64,000 nucleotides of DNA from Dechloromonas sp. Dech2017 (GCA_009469585.1 SSXW01000020.1:1-64000), one strand, 5' to 3'; positions 16,794 through 25,735 are shown, counted from the stretch's first letter. Numbers and translations are program-made. The notes: generated by a model from the sequence alone, not told the origin.

Positions 16794-17396
16794 TCAGTCG
16801 GCGATATCCCCTTCGTCCGGAACCACGATGGCGAACAGGTCGGCAATCGCGGCGAGATTGCCGGCATGGACCTGGCCTGCCGGCAACCCCTTCCCCTCGC
16901 CGAGCGGCAGCGAACGGCTGGCGGTGGCGCCGCCAACCACGGTGTTGTTGGCATAGCCGAGATCGAAGGCGGCACGGGCTGTGGACGAAATGCACATGTG
17001 GGTCATGAAGCCGACGATCACCAGATTCCTGGCCTGGACCGCTTTCAGGCGGTCATGCAGGTCGGTATTGAGAAAGGAATTGGGGTAGTTCTTGACCACC
17101 ACCGGCTCACCGTCCACCGGCTGCACCGGGTCGGCGATCCGGCCGCTGTGGCCGGTCACATCGTAGGGCGAACCGACGCCGGCATCGTGCTGGATGTGGA
17201 AAACGGGGATGCCCAGTTTTCTGGCCCGGGCCAGCAGCCTGGCGCACTGGTCGAGCGCCGGCTCGGCGCCCTCCAGCTGCATCGGGCCTTCGCGGTAGGT
17301 GTTCTGGCAATCGACCAGAATCAGCGCCGAATCGGAAAGCGGTGCGGGAGTGGCCGAAAGGCCCATGAGCTGACGCAGGGTAATTTGGTCCGACAT
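16794..17396 (-). CDS. Isochorismatase-family cysteine hydrolase
   Basis: A 200-residue cytoplasmic hydrolase of the isochorismatase/nicotinamidase superfamily. The catalytic triad is readable: Asp29 in LILVDCQNTY, Lys102 in VVVKNYPNSF and Cys135 in FMTHMCISSTAR. A cis-peptide motif precedes the Cys. The substrate is unknown. The ATG at 17396 fits better than an upstream one at 17414. It is divergent from a LysR regulator 69 nt away, which probably controls it. Confidence 0.88.
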   Translation of the reverse strand: MSDQITLRQLMGLSATPAPLSDSALILVDCQNTYREGPMQLEGAEPALDQCARLLARARKLGIPVFHIQHDAGVGSPYDVTGHSGRIADPVQPVDGEPVVVKNYPNSFLNTDLHDRLKAVQARNLVIVGFMTHMCISSTARAAFDLGYANNTVVGGATASRSLPLGEGKGLPAGQVHAGNLAAIADLFAIVVPDEGDIAD

Positions 17397-17465
17397 GATC
17401 TTTTCCTGATGCAAAATGGGACTTTCATTCTAGGCGGCCAGGCCGCCACGACAACAGGTGAATCG

Positions 17466-18356
17466 ATGCAGGACGATGCGGCAAAATTGCGCGGGGGCGA
17501 CATGAACTGGGACGACATCCGCTACGCCGTAGCCCTCTACCGGGAGGGTTCGATCGCCGCCGTCGCCCGCCGCTTCCGCGTCGACAAGACCACCGTAAGC
17601 CGTCGCCTGAAAGCCATCGAGGGCCAGCTTGGCAGCCGCCTGTTCGAGCGCCATCAAGGCCGGTGGACGGCCAGCGTGGCCGGCCAGGCGATACTGGCGC
17701 GGGCACTCGACATCGAGGAACAGATCGCTTCGCTGGTCCGTCTTTCCGAAACGGCCGCTAGCGAAATCGCCGGCATCGTCCGCATCACGGCCCTCGATTT
17801 TGTCGCCAGAGACTTCTTGCTGCCCGGCTTGGGCAGCCTGCTCGCCGCCTTTCCGGCCTTGGACATCGAATTGGTGACCAGCGAGCAAAGCCTCAGCCTG
17901 GCCCGCCGTGAAGCCGATATCGCGCTGCGCTTCGCCCGCCCGCAGGATGGCAACCTGGTCATCCGCCGCCTGGCGGCCATCCCCTTTGGCATCTACCGCA
18001 GCCGCCACCTGCCCTCATCCGAAAACAGCTGGGTAGCCTACGACCACAACCTCACCGAGCTCCCCGAATCACGCTGGCTCGCCGAACACCAGCCGCAGGC
18101 CACCGTCCGCTTCCGCAACAACTCGCTGAACAGCCTGCTCGACGCCGCCCGCCTCGGCCTGGGCAAGGCCATCCTGCCGGTCTACATGGCCGACCGCCAC
18201 CCGGAACTGCAGCCCTGTCAGAACACCGGCATCGTCCTGGAACGGGATCTCTGGCTGGTCATCCACCCCGAATCGCGCCATACGCCGAAGATCAGGGCCG
18301 TCAGCGACTGGATCGTCGATTGCTTCGAACGCGGACCAGGGCAGCAGGGGGAGTGA
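17466..18356 (+). CDS. LysR-family transcriptional regulator
   Basis: A 296-residue LysR regulator. The N-terminal winged helix-turn-helix (MNWDDIRYAVALYREGSIAAVARRF, then KTTVSRRLKAIEGQLGSRLFER) is followed by a substrate-binding domain starting at about residue 95. The ATG at 17466 or one at 17502 (MNWDD) could be used. The divergent arrangement with the isochorismatase-like gene is the classic LysR-target layout. Confidence 0.9.
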   Translation: MQDDAAKLRGGDMNWDDIRYAVALYREGSIAAVARRFRVDKTTVSRRLKAIEGQLGSRLFERHQGRWTASVAGQAILARALDIEEQIASLVRLSETAASEIAGIVRITALDFVARDFLLPGLGSLLAAFPALDIELVTSEQSLSLARREADIALRFARPQDGNLVIRRLAAIPFGIYRSRHLPSSENSWVAYDHNLTELPESRWLAEHQPQATVRFRNNSLNSLLDAARLGLGKAILPVYMADRHPELQPCQNTGIVLERDLWLVIHPESRHTPKIRAVSDWIVDCFERGPGQQGE

Positions 18357-18392
18357 GGACGTAACGGCAAGTCGACGATTTGACTGATTGCC

Positions 18393-18425
18393 GCGGTCAA
18401 CCGGAAAAATCGGCCGATTAGATTT
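18393..18425 (+). repeat. Dispersed 34-bp repeat, copy 5
   Basis: GCGGTCAACCGG, A5, TCGGCCGATTAGATTT in the gap after the LysR gene. It forms an inverted pair with copy 6. Confidence 0.8.
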
Positions 18426-18529
18426 GGCCTGAAGCGTACCGGGCCATGGTCCCGAGACACACATTCATGCCGGACTTCGCCGCCTTCCTGTTTCTTCCGC
18501 TATGTCGCGGGTGACGAAGCGGCTCGGCA

Positions 18530-18563
18530 GTTTGGGCTTTTGCCGCTTTTTCCGGTCGACCGT
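18530..18563 (-). repeat. Dispersed 34-bp repeat, copy 6
   Basis: ACGGTCGACCGG, A5, GCGGC, A4, GCCCAAA on the minus strand. It faces copy 5 about 105 bp away, so the two could pair as a large stem-loop. Confidence 0.8.
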
Positions 18564-18597
18564 GGAAGTCACAGCAACCGTTGAGCTGCGAACAATG

Positions 18598-18645
18598 TGT
18601 TTCTCAATATTGACAAAATGACTTATTTGCCTAATATGAGAAACA
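18598..18645 (+). promoter_or_regulatory. Promoter and operator of the XRE antitoxin gene
   Basis: Inverted arms TGTTTCTCAATATT (18598-18611) and AATATGAGAAACA (18633-18645) flank the promoter. A TTGACA (18610-18615) and TAATAT (18632-18637) with a 16-bp spacer lie between and within them. The expected transcript would start only a few bases before the ATG at 18648. Confidence 0.7.
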
Positions 18646-18647
18646 CC

Positions 18648-19151
18648 ATGCCAGCCAAAGCCCCTGCCTCCCCACCCGTCGTCGCCGATCAGCTTGCCGC
18701 ACTCGGTGCTCGAATTCGTGCGCAACGCAAAGCCTTGCGCGTGAGCGCGACCGCGTTGGCGGAGGCGGCGGGGATGTCGCGGGTCAGCGTGCATCGCATC
18801 GAGCAGGGGGAGCCTTCGGTCACCATGGGGGCGTATCTGAACGTGCTGGCTGCGCTGGGAATGACTTTTTCGGCAGCGGCGGTGGCCGACGAGCCGTCGG
18901 AAAATGTGGCGGACGACAAGCCTGGGTGGTTGCCGGCGCGGGTTCGTCTGGCCGATTACCCGGTTTTGCGGCAACTGGCGTGGCAGGTTAGCGGCGTGGA
19001 CGAATTGACGCCACGCGAGGCGCTGGGGATTTATGAGCGCAACTGGCGGCATGTCGATGAAGCCGCGCTGCTGCCGCCCGAGCGGAATTTGATCGATGCC
19101 TTGCGGTTGGCGCTGGGTGGCGGGGATTGGTCGGTGGCCGGCGATATTTGA
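18648..19151 (+). CDS. XRE-family antitoxin-like regulator
   Basis: A 167-residue protein with a helix-turn-helix (ARIRAQRKALRVSATALAEAAGMSRVSVHRIEQGEPSVTMGAYLNVLAALGM). Its C-terminal region resembles those found in antitoxins paired with AbiEii-like nucleotidyltransferase toxins. The ATG at 18648 is chosen because the operator-like palindrome ends just before it. The downstream toxin gene is truncated, so this appears to be an orphaned antitoxin. GC content looks lower than in neighbours, hinting at acquisition. Confidence 0.75.
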   Translation: MPAKAPASPPVVADQLAALGARIRAQRKALRVSATALAEAAGMSRVSVHRIEQGEPSVTMGAYLNVLAALGMTFSAAAVADEPSENVADDKPGWLPARVRLADYPVLRQLAWQVSGVDELTPREALGIYERNWRHVDEAALLPPERNLIDALRLALGGGDWSVAGDI

Positions 19152-19190
19152 ACGCCCCCACCATAGGCGGATTGGGCGGGTTTTGGCGGC

Positions 19191-19694
19191 TTGTTGAGGC
19201 CTGCTGGCGAGCGGTTTCGCCTGGCACGTGAAGTACGTGCCGACCAGTACGGCATTCGCACGACGCTACTGGTGGATGATCTGCCGATCAAGTTCGAAAT
19301 CGTCCTCGAAGGCCGCATCGCGCTTGAGACAGCCAGTTCGAAAGACCAGCTGGGCGGCGTGTCGACGCTGACCCCGCTCGACATGGCGACGACCAAATTG
19401 CTGGCCAACGCCGATCGGTGGCGCGATGACAGCGTATTCAGCCGGGATGTGATCGATCTGGCGATGATGACCCCGTCCTTGCCCTTGTTGCGCAAGGCGA
19501 TGCTCAAGGCTCGAGGCGCCTACGGCGAGGCCATCGCCCGCGATCTCGAACACGCCATCGCCCGTTTGCGGGATCGCCCGGACTGGCTGGAGCGCTGCCG
19601 GCAAGTGATGGCGATCAGTCTGCCCCGGGCCGTGCTGTGGAGCAAAGTCCGGGCGCTGCGGCGGGTGCTCGGCGCTCCGGAACAAGGCCGCTAA
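19191..19694 (+). pseudogene. Truncated AbiEii/AbiGii-type nucleotidyltransferase toxin
   Basis: A 167-codon frame with the C-terminal half of the AbiEii-type toxins that pair with such XRE antitoxins: FRLAREVRADQYGIRTTLLV, PIKFEIVLEGRI and KLLANADRW..DSVFSRDVIDLAMM. The N-terminal nucleotidyltransferase core (the GG-T..AL and D.D motifs) is absent. The 39 bases back to the antitoxin stop cannot hold it in any frame. Only TTG codons are available as starts. It is likely a deletion remnant; a functional short form is not excluded. Confidence 0.65.
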
Positions 19695-19742
19695 TGCACA
19701 GACTACCGGCTTTGCTGGCCAGGTCGATCCAGCCGAAGCCGC

Positions 19743-19979
19743 CTAACGCAAGCGCCCGTTCAACTCGTCGATCACCCCCGCCCAGTCGGCGTCCTCGATG
19801 ATTTCCTCCTTGAGGAAGGCGCGTTGCGAGTCGCTCCAGAAGGGGGCGCGGTAGAGGGCGGTGCCGTTGGCTAGCGGGCGATGGGCGGCGATGAAGCTTT
19901 CGACCGCATTGTCGTCGGCCGGCAGGCCGAGTTGGGCGAAGAGGTTGTTGAGCGTGTGCAGTTGGGCTTGCATGGCCAT
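19743..19979 (-). CDS. DUF2789 family protein
   Basis: A 78-residue protein matching DUF2789: HTLNNLFAQLGLPADD..VESFIAAHRPL, then LYRAPFWSDSQRAFLKEEI..DADWAGVIDELN. Its function is unknown. ATG at 19979 is chosen (an ATG at 19973 is possible); an AAGGAGAT sequence lies just upstream on the minus strand. It is divergent from the SulP gene. Confidence 0.85.
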   Translation of the reverse strand: MAMQAQLHTLNNLFAQLGLPADDNAVESFIAAHRPLANGTALYRAPFWSDSQRAFLKEEIIEDADWAGVIDELNGRLR

Positions 19980-20140
19980 CTCCTTGTTGGGAACGCTTGC
20001 CCTGATTCGATGGATGGCCGCGGCAACAGTTCCGTCGATTCCGGCCGGGCCGCATTGACGGCCGCCGGGCGGCCGGCCGATACTCGGGCCTTCCCGCCGT
20101 TTCCGCATCTTTCTGCCCATTCTCACGGCCGCCGCCCGCC

Positions 20141-21871
20141 ATGCCCGACCCGCGCTCCTTTCTTCCCGGCTGGATCCGCCATTACCCGCGGCCCAAGCTC
20201 GGGGCCGACCTGGCGGCCGGGCTGATGGTGGCCATCCTGGTCATTCCGCAGAGCCTGGCCTATGCGTTGCTGGCCGGGCTGCCGCCGCAGGCCGGGTTGT
20301 ACGTCAGCATCTTTCCGGTGATCGCCTACGCCCTGCTCGGCAGCAGCCGGGTGCAGGCGGTGGGTCCGGTGGCGATCACGGCGATCATGACCTACGCCGT
20401 GCTCGCCCCGCTGGCCGCACCGGGTTCGGCCGAATACATCGTGCTGGCCGCGGCGCTCGCCCTGCTCTCGGGGCTGATGCTGCTGGCCTGCGGCCTGCTG
20501 CGCCTGGGTTTCCTGTCGCAGCTCTTGAGCCGGCCGGTGATCAGCGGCTTCATTTCCGGCTCGGCCATTCTCATCGTCGTCAGCCAGCTCAAGCACCTGC
20601 TCGGCCTGACCCTGCACGGCCACAGCAGCAGCGAAGTGGTCGTCGAACTGCTCGGCAAGCTGGCCGACAGCCATCCGCCCACCGTGCTGATCGGCGCTGC
20701 GGCGCTGGCCGTGCTGTTCGCCGGACGCCGCGGGCTTGTCGGGCTGCTCGGTCGGCTGGGTGTGGTGCCCCGGCGGGCCGAAGTTGTCGTGCGCCTGCTG
20801 CCCCTGCTGGTCGTGCTGGCCGGCACGGCGCTGGTGGTCGGGCTCGATCTCGACCGGCGCCACGGGGTGGCGGTGGTCGGCTCCATCGTCGCCGGCCTGC
20901 CCGGTTTCACCTTTTTCCTGCCCGGCTACGAGGCCGTCAGGTTGCTGATCGTGCCGGCCCTGGTCATGACGCTCATCGGCATGGTCCAGGGCATCGCCAT
21001 GGCCCAGGCGCTGGCCATCCGGCGGCTCGAGCGGATCGACGCCAATGCCGAGCTGGTCGGCCTCGGCGCGGCCAATGTGGTGGCTGCCTTCTACGGCGGC
21101 ATGCCGGTCGGCGGCGGCCTGTCGCGCTCGGCGGTCAATGTCGCGGCCGGGGCGCAGACGCCGCTGGCCAGCATCGTCGCGGCGCTCGCCATGATCGCCA
21201 TCGTGGCCGGGGCGGCGCACGGTTTCGAGCGCCTGCCGCTGGCCGTGCTGGCGGCCGGCATCATCATGGCCGCCTGGTCGATGATCGACCTGCGGGCGCT
21301 GCGCCAGGCCTGGGCCTACGACCGGGCTGACGCCCTGGCCCTGCTTGGCACCGCCGGCGGCGTGCTGGTCTTCGGGCTGGAAGCCGGCATCGGCCTCGGT
21401 ATCGTGCTGTCGATGGCGACCCTGCTGCTGCGCGTCAGCACGCCGCACATCGCCGTGCTCGGGCGCATTCCCGGCAGCGAGCATTTCCGCAACGTCGACC
21501 GCCACCGGGTGGAAACCCTGCCCGGCGTGCTTTTCATCCGCATCGACGAGCGGCTGTTCTTCGGCAACCTGGCCGCCGTCGAGGAGCGCCTCAACCACGA
21601 GCTGCACAAGGCCGGCCACGTCACCGACCTGGTGCTGGTAATGAGCGCCGTCAACCTGATGGATGCCACCGCCGCCGAGGTCTTCGGCGAACTGAACGGC
21701 GAGCTGGCGGCCCGCGACATCCGCCTGCACCTGGCCGAGGTCAAAGGGCCGGTGCAGGACCGCCTGCAGCGGGCGGCGTTGTGGCAGTCGCTGAGCGGCG
21801 AGGTCTTCCTGTCGGCCAACGCCGCCTGGGAGAAGCTGCGCCCGCAGGGCGACTGGTGCCCGGACATCTGA
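20141..21871 (+). CDS. SulP family anion permease with STAS domain
   Basis: A 576-residue inner-membrane transporter. It has the SulP signature (LGADLAAGLMVAILVIPQSLAYALLAGLPPQ, start of helix 1) and 10-14 hydrophobic segments to about residue 430. A cytoplasmic STAS domain (about 440-555, with LVLVMSAVNLMDATAAEVF) follows. Members carry sulfate, bicarbonate or other anions; the substrate cannot be fixed from sequence. It is a single gene. Confidence 0.9.
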   Translation: MPDPRSFLPGWIRHYPRPKLGADLAAGLMVAILVIPQSLAYALLAGLPPQAGLYVSIFPVIAYALLGSSRVQAVGPVAITAIMTYAVLAPLAAPGSAEYIVLAAALALLSGLMLLACGLLRLGFLSQLLSRPVISGFISGSAILIVVSQLKHLLGLTLHGHSSSEVVVELLGKLADSHPPTVLIGAAALAVLFAGRRGLVGLLGRLGVVPRRAEVVVRLLPLLVVLAGTALVVGLDLDRRHGVAVVGSIVAGLPGFTFFLPGYEAVRLLIVPALVMTLIGMVQGIAMAQALAIRRLERIDANAELVGLGAANVVAAFYGGMPVGGGLSRSAVNVAAGAQTPLASIVAALAMIAIVAGAAHGFERLPLAVLAAGIIMAAWSMIDLRALRQAWAYDRADALALLGTAGGVLVFGLEAGIGLGIVLSMATLLLRVSTPHIAVLGRIPGSEHFRNVDRHRVETLPGVLFIRIDERLFFGNLAAVEERLNHELHKAGHVTDLVLVMSAVNLMDATAAEVFGELNGELAARDIRLHLAEVKGPVQDRLQRAALWQSLSGEVFLSANAAWEKLRPQGDWCPDI

Positions 21872-21877
21872 TCCGCC

Positions 21878-21911
21878 GCGGTCAACAGCAAATAAGCGCC
21901 AAAATCGAAAT
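21878..21911 (+). repeat. Dispersed 34-bp repeat, copy 7
   Basis: GCGGTCAACAGCAAATAAGC then GCC, A4, TCGAAAT. It begins 7 nt after the SulP stop. Confidence 0.8.
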
Positions 21912-21971
21912 CGCCGGGGCGACCGTGCCCGAGCTATCGGGCGCCGGCCAAGGCGCGTATTCTTGTCGCCC

Positions 21972-23183
21972 ATGTCCGCCGAACTGCCACCCCGCACCGA
22001 ACGTTTCTTCCTGCTGACCCTGGCCGGCATCCAGTTCAGCCACGTCCTCGATTTCGTCATCATGATGCCGCTCGGCCCCATCCTGATCGACGCCTTCGCC
22101 ATCGACACCCACCAGTTCGGGCTGCTCGTCGCCTCCTACAGTTTCAGCGCGGCGCTGTCCGGCGTGCTGGCGGCGACCTTCGTCGACCGCTTCGAACGCA
22201 AGCGCCTGCTCCTCGCCTGCTTCGCGCTGTTCGGGCTGGCCACGCTGGCCTGCGGGCTGGCGCCGGGCTACTCGACGCTGCTCGTGGCGCGCGGCCTGGC
22301 CGGGGTGTTCGGCGGCATCCTCGGGGCGCTGATCCACACCATGATCGCCGACGCCATCCCCTTCGCGCGGCGGGCCCGGGCCAGCGGCGTGGTGTCGAGC
22401 GCCTTCTCGCTGTCCACCATCGCCGGCGTGCCGCTCTCGCTGTGGCTGGCCAACCACATCGGCTGGCGGGCGCCCTTCGTGCTGATCGCCGGGCTGAGCG
22501 CGGTCTTTCTCGTCGTCGGCCTGCGCTTTTTGCCCGAGCTGCGCCACCACCTCGACGAAGCCAGGCGCGCCCACCTGCTGTCGGCGACCTTCAGCGTGCT
22601 GGCCGAGGCCAACCACCGGAACGCCCTGCTCTTCTCGGCGCTGATCATCTTTTCCGGCTTCACGGTGATTCCCTACATCACCGTCTATGCCGTCAACAAT
22701 GTCGGCATCGCGCTGCCCGACATCCCCTACGTCTACCTGGTCGGCGGTACCGCCACCTTCATCAGCGCCCGCCTGATCGGGCGCTGGGCTGACCATTACG
22801 GCAAGGTCGAGGTCTATCGCCGGGTGGCGCTGCTCGCCCTGCTACCGCTGCTCCTCGTCACCCATGTCGGGCGCCTGCCGTTGTGGGGCTGGCTGCTGTG
22901 CACGACCGCCTTCTTCGTGTTCATCTCGGGGCGCATGATCCCGGCCATGGCGATCATCGCCTCGTCCGCCCAGCCCCGGCTGCGCGGCACCTTCCTGTCG
23001 CTCAACGGCACCGTGCAGTCGCTGGCCATGGGGCTGGCCAGCACCCTGGCCGGCTTCCTGACCGGCCTCGACGACGGCGGCCGCATCGTCGGCTACCCGC
23101 TGGTCGGCTACGTCGCCGTCGCCGCCAACCTGCTCGCCATCGCCTTCGTGTCGCGCCTCGTCATGCACGGGCGGGACGGCTAG
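21972..23183 (+). CDS. Major facilitator superfamily transporter
   Basis: A 403-residue protein with 12 predicted helices. MFS motif A-like DRFERKRLL lies between helices 2 and 3, and ARGLAGVFGGILGALIHTMI is in helix 4. It resembles drug/sugar efflux permeases of the AraJ type; the substrate is unknown. The ATG at 21972 is used. A repeat copy lies in the spacer upstream. Confidence 0.88.
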   Translation: MSAELPPRTERFFLLTLAGIQFSHVLDFVIMMPLGPILIDAFAIDTHQFGLLVASYSFSAALSGVLAATFVDRFERKRLLLACFALFGLATLACGLAPGYSTLLVARGLAGVFGGILGALIHTMIADAIPFARRARASGVVSSAFSLSTIAGVPLSLWLANHIGWRAPFVLIAGLSAVFLVVGLRFLPELRHHLDEARRAHLLSATFSVLAEANHRNALLFSALIIFSGFTVIPYITVYAVNNVGIALPDIPYVYLVGGTATFISARLIGRWADHYGKVEVYRRVALLALLPLLLVTHVGRLPLWGWLLCTTAFFVFISGRMIPAMAIIASSAQPRLRGTFLSLNGTVQSLAMGLASTLAGFLTGLDDGGRIVGYPLVGYVAVAANLLAIAFVSRLVMHGRDG

Positions 23184-23246
23184 CCGCCGCTTCCCAAGGC
23201 CGGCCGGCTGGCCGATAATCGACGCCCCGTCACCCAGGAAACCGCC

Positions 23247-23654
23247 TTGTTCGACAATCTGACCGGATTCTTCATCCAGTGGGGCATCACCGCGCTGTCG
23301 CTGTGGCTGGCCAGCCTGGTCTTCTCCGGCATCCGCTTTGCCAGCACCGGCGCGCTGGTCGTCTCGGCGCTGCTTCTCGGCTTCGCCAACGCCCTGCTCC
23401 GGCCGCTGCTCTTCGTCCTCACCCTGCCGCTGACCGTGCTCACGCTGGGCCTCTTCCTGCTCGTCATCAACGCCCTGATGCTGATGCTGGTCGCCAAGCT
23501 GGTCGGCGGCTTCAAGCTCTCCGGCTTCTGGACGGCCTTTTTCGCCAGCCTGTTCATCTCCGTCGTCAGCCTGATCCTCGGTTCCATGCTGCCCGACGGC
23601 CAGATGACCATCTACCGCCTGCCGCAGCCGGCGCCGCACACCATTTCGATGTAG
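23247..23654 (+). CDS. Phage holin superfamily IV-type membrane protein
   Basis: A 135-residue protein with four hydrophobic helices. It belongs to the 4-TMS 'phage holin family' (YvlD-like) proteins common in bacterial genomes: NALLRPLLFVLTLPLTVLTLGLFLLVINALML is characteristic. There is no phage context, so a lysis role is unlikely. The start is TTG at 23247, preceded by CCAGGAA. Confidence 0.82.
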   Translation: MFDNLTGFFIQWGITALSLWLASLVFSGIRFASTGALVVSALLLGFANALLRPLLFVLTLPLTVLTLGLFLLVINALMLMLVAKLVGGFKLSGFWTAFFASLFISVVSLILGSMLPDGQMTIYRLPQPAPHTISM

Positions 23655-23668
23655 CCGCGGGCAATCCC

Positions 23669-23702
23669 GCGGTCGACCGGAAAAATCGGCCAAAATCCAA
23701 AT
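23669..23702 (+). repeat. Dispersed 34-bp repeat, copy 8 (best consensus)
   Basis: GCGGTCGACCGG, A5, TCGGCC, A4, TCCAAAT. A-tracts are centred 10-11 bp apart. It lies 14 nt after the holin-like gene. Confidence 0.9.
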
Positions 23703-23749
23703 CCCGGCCGGCGTGTATCATCGGACCCCTTGATCGAGCGGGAGCGCGC

Positions 23750-24667
23750 ATGACGGAAAAACAACTGAAGATCGCCGTCATGGGCGCCGGTTCGGTCGGC
23801 TGCTATTACGGCGGCAGGCTGGCCCGGGCCGGGCATCCGGTCGCCCTGGTCGGTCGGCCGCCCCATGTCGCGGCGATGCGCCGCGACGGCCTGCTGCTCG
23901 AAACCGCCGATTTCCGCCAGCACGTGCCGGTCGAGGCGAGCACCGAGGCTGCCGCCATCGAAGGCGCCGGCCTGGTGTTGTGCTGCGTCAAGGCGACCGA
24001 CAGCGAAACGGCGGCGCGGCAGATGGCGCCCTTCCTCGCCGATGACGCCGTCGTCCTCAGCCTGCAGAACGGCGTGGACAACGCCGCCCGGCTGCAGGCC
24101 ATCCTCGGCCGCCCGGTGGCGCCGGCGGTGGTCTACGTGGCGACCGAGATGGCCGGGCCGGGCCATGTCCGCCACCATGGGCGGGGCGAACTGGTGCTCG
24201 CCCCGGGGGCGATCAGCGACGCGATGCGCGCCCGCTTCGTCGCTGCCGGCGTGCCCATCGAGTTTTCCGACAACGTGACCGGTGCGCTGTGGGCCAAGCT
24301 GATCCTCAACTGCGCCTGGAACGCGCTGTCGGCCATTGCCCAAATTCCCTACGGCCGGCTGTTCGCCAGCCCCGGCATCGCGACGGTGATGCGCGACGCG
24401 GTGGACGAATGCCTGGCCGTCGCCCGGGCCGACGGCGTCGAGATCCCCGGCGACGTTTGGGCCAACATCTGCCAGATCGCCGCCAGCATGCCCGCCCAAC
24501 GCTCGTCGACGGCCCAGGACCTGGCGCGCGGCAAACCCAGTGAAATCGACCACCTGAACGGCTACATCGTGCGCCGCGGCGAGGCGCTGGGCATCGCCAC
24601 GCCGGTCAACCGGACCCTGCACTCCCTGGTCCGTCTGCTCGAAACGCAGCCCCGGCCTGGCGCCTGA
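23750..24667 (+). CDS. panE: 2-dehydropantoate 2-reductase
   Basis: A 305-residue ketopantoate reductase for pantothenate/CoA synthesis. It has an N-terminal Rossmann motif GAGSVGCYYGGRLA and a central ALWAKLILNCAWNALSAI with the catalytic Lys. The C-terminal helical domain contains SSTAQDLARGKPSEIDHLNGYIV. The GGGAGCG before the ATG fits. It is flanked by two repeat copies in opposite orientation. Family paralogues with other substrates exist, so the PanE role is probable, not certain. Confidence 0.88.
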   Translation: MTEKQLKIAVMGAGSVGCYYGGRLARAGHPVALVGRPPHVAAMRRDGLLLETADFRQHVPVEASTEAAAIEGAGLVLCCVKATDSETAARQMAPFLADDAVVLSLQNGVDNAARLQAILGRPVAPAVVYVATEMAGPGHVRHHGRGELVLAPGAISDAMRARFVAAGVPIEFSDNVTGALWAKLILNCAWNALSAIAQIPYGRLFASPGIATVMRDAVDECLAVARADGVEIPGDVWANICQIAASMPAQRSSTAQDLARGKPSEIDHLNGYIVRRGEALGIATPVNRTLHSLVRLLETQPRPGA

Positions 24668-24679
24668 CGCGGCCGGCAA

Positions 24680-24713
24680 ATTTCGATTTCGGCCGCTTTT
24701 TGCGGTCGACCGC
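24680..24713 (-). repeat. Dispersed 34-bp repeat, copy 9
   Basis: GCGGTCGACCGC, A5, GCGGCC, GAAATCGAAATTTGCC on the minus strand, 12 nt after panE. Confidence 0.88.
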
Positions 24714-24866
24714 GGGAGCACGCCTGGCTTGCCGATCACGGCCAGCGCCAGCCTGCCGGCCGGCCGGCGGGTCGCCCGGGCTGGCGCATCGGGGTAGACT
24801 GTTCCCGTGAGCCAGCCCCAATCCGGCTTGCATTCCCCCCTCCAGTCGCTTGAAAGGGTCAGTCAC

Positions 24867-25676
24867 ATGGGAACGAAAAAGCCCCTCCTGCTCGCCGCCG
24901 TCATCGCCGCACTCGGCCTTGGCTACTATTTCTGGCAAAAACCGGCCGAGGCGCCAGTGCCGCCGCCCGTCGCCGAAGTCCCGCCGCCCCCCGCTCTGCC
25001 GACCGAGCCGCCGGCGCCGATCGAGCCGGTCGAACGTTACCCGCTGGCCAGCGCCGAATCCCCCGAAAATGCGGGGCCGGTCGATGTCGACAACGGCGAC
25101 GCCCGCTACGCCAAGGCGCTCGGCGACCTCGTCGGCAAGAAAATCCTGAGCGGCTACTTTTACCCCGAGCGGATGATCCGCCGCTTCGTGGCCACCATCG
25201 ACAACCTGCCGCGCCAGGAGGCGCCGGTTGCGATGATGCCGGTCAAGCCGGTCGGCGGCGCCTTCCTCGTCGAACGCGACGAATCGGGCATCCGAATCGC
25301 CCCGGCCAACGACCAGCGCTACGCGCGCTACCTGGCGATCATGAGCGGCGTCGACGCCAAGCGCCTGGTCGACACCTACGTCGGCCTCTACCCGCTCTTC
25401 CAGCAGGCCTACCGCGAGCTCGGCTATCCCACGGGCTTCTTCAACGATCGCCTGGTCGAGGCCATCGACAACCTGCTGGCGACACCGGATGCGCCACCGC
25501 CACTCGCCCTGGTCCAGCCGAAAGTGCTCTACAAGTATGCCGCCCCCACCCTCGAAGGGCGCTCGGCCGGCCAGAAGATCATGCTCCGCCTGGGCGCCGA
25601 CAACCGGACCCAGGCCAAGCAGGTGCTGACCGCCATCCGCGGCGAACTGCTCAGCCGCTCGCCGGCCAGGCCGTGA
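24867..25676 (+). CDS. DUF3014 domain protein
   Basis: A 269-residue membrane-anchored protein. It has an N-terminal helix (LLLAAVIAALGLGYYFW), a Pro-rich spacer (PPPVAEVPPPPALPTEPPAP) and a DUF3014 domain of about 200 residues (SGYFYPERMIRRFVATIDNLP to KQVLTAIRGELL). Function is unknown. ATG at 24867 with a GAAAGG site is preferred over the GTG at 24807. Confidence 0.82.
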   Translation: MGTKKPLLLAAVIAALGLGYYFWQKPAEAPVPPPVAEVPPPPALPTEPPAPIEPVERYPLASAESPENAGPVDVDNGDARYAKALGDLVGKKILSGYFYPERMIRRFVATIDNLPRQEAPVAMMPVKPVGGAFLVERDESGIRIAPANDQRYARYLAIMSGVDAKRLVDTYVGLYPLFQQAYRELGYPTGFFNDRLVEAIDNLLATPDAPPPLALVQPKVLYKYAAPTLEGRSAGQKIMLRLGADNRTQAKQVLTAIRGELLSRSPARP

Positions 25677-25700
25677 ACTGCGCCCGGCCGGAACAGCAAA

Positions 25701-25735
25701 GCGAATGAGAACCGTTCCTAATTGATTGTAATTAA
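25701..25735 (+). promoter_or_regulatory. Fur-box-like site upstream of the bacterioferritin genes
   Basis: GCGAATGAGAACCGTTCC (25701-25718) shares its first ten bases with the left arm of the perfect palindrome at 32040. The AT-rich ATTGATTGTAATTAAAG follows. Confidence 0.5.

Noticed and set aside
23247-23654. Phage remnant because of a holin-family protein
   Set aside because: The four-helix 'holin family' is common as a housekeeping membrane protein and no other phage gene is nearby.
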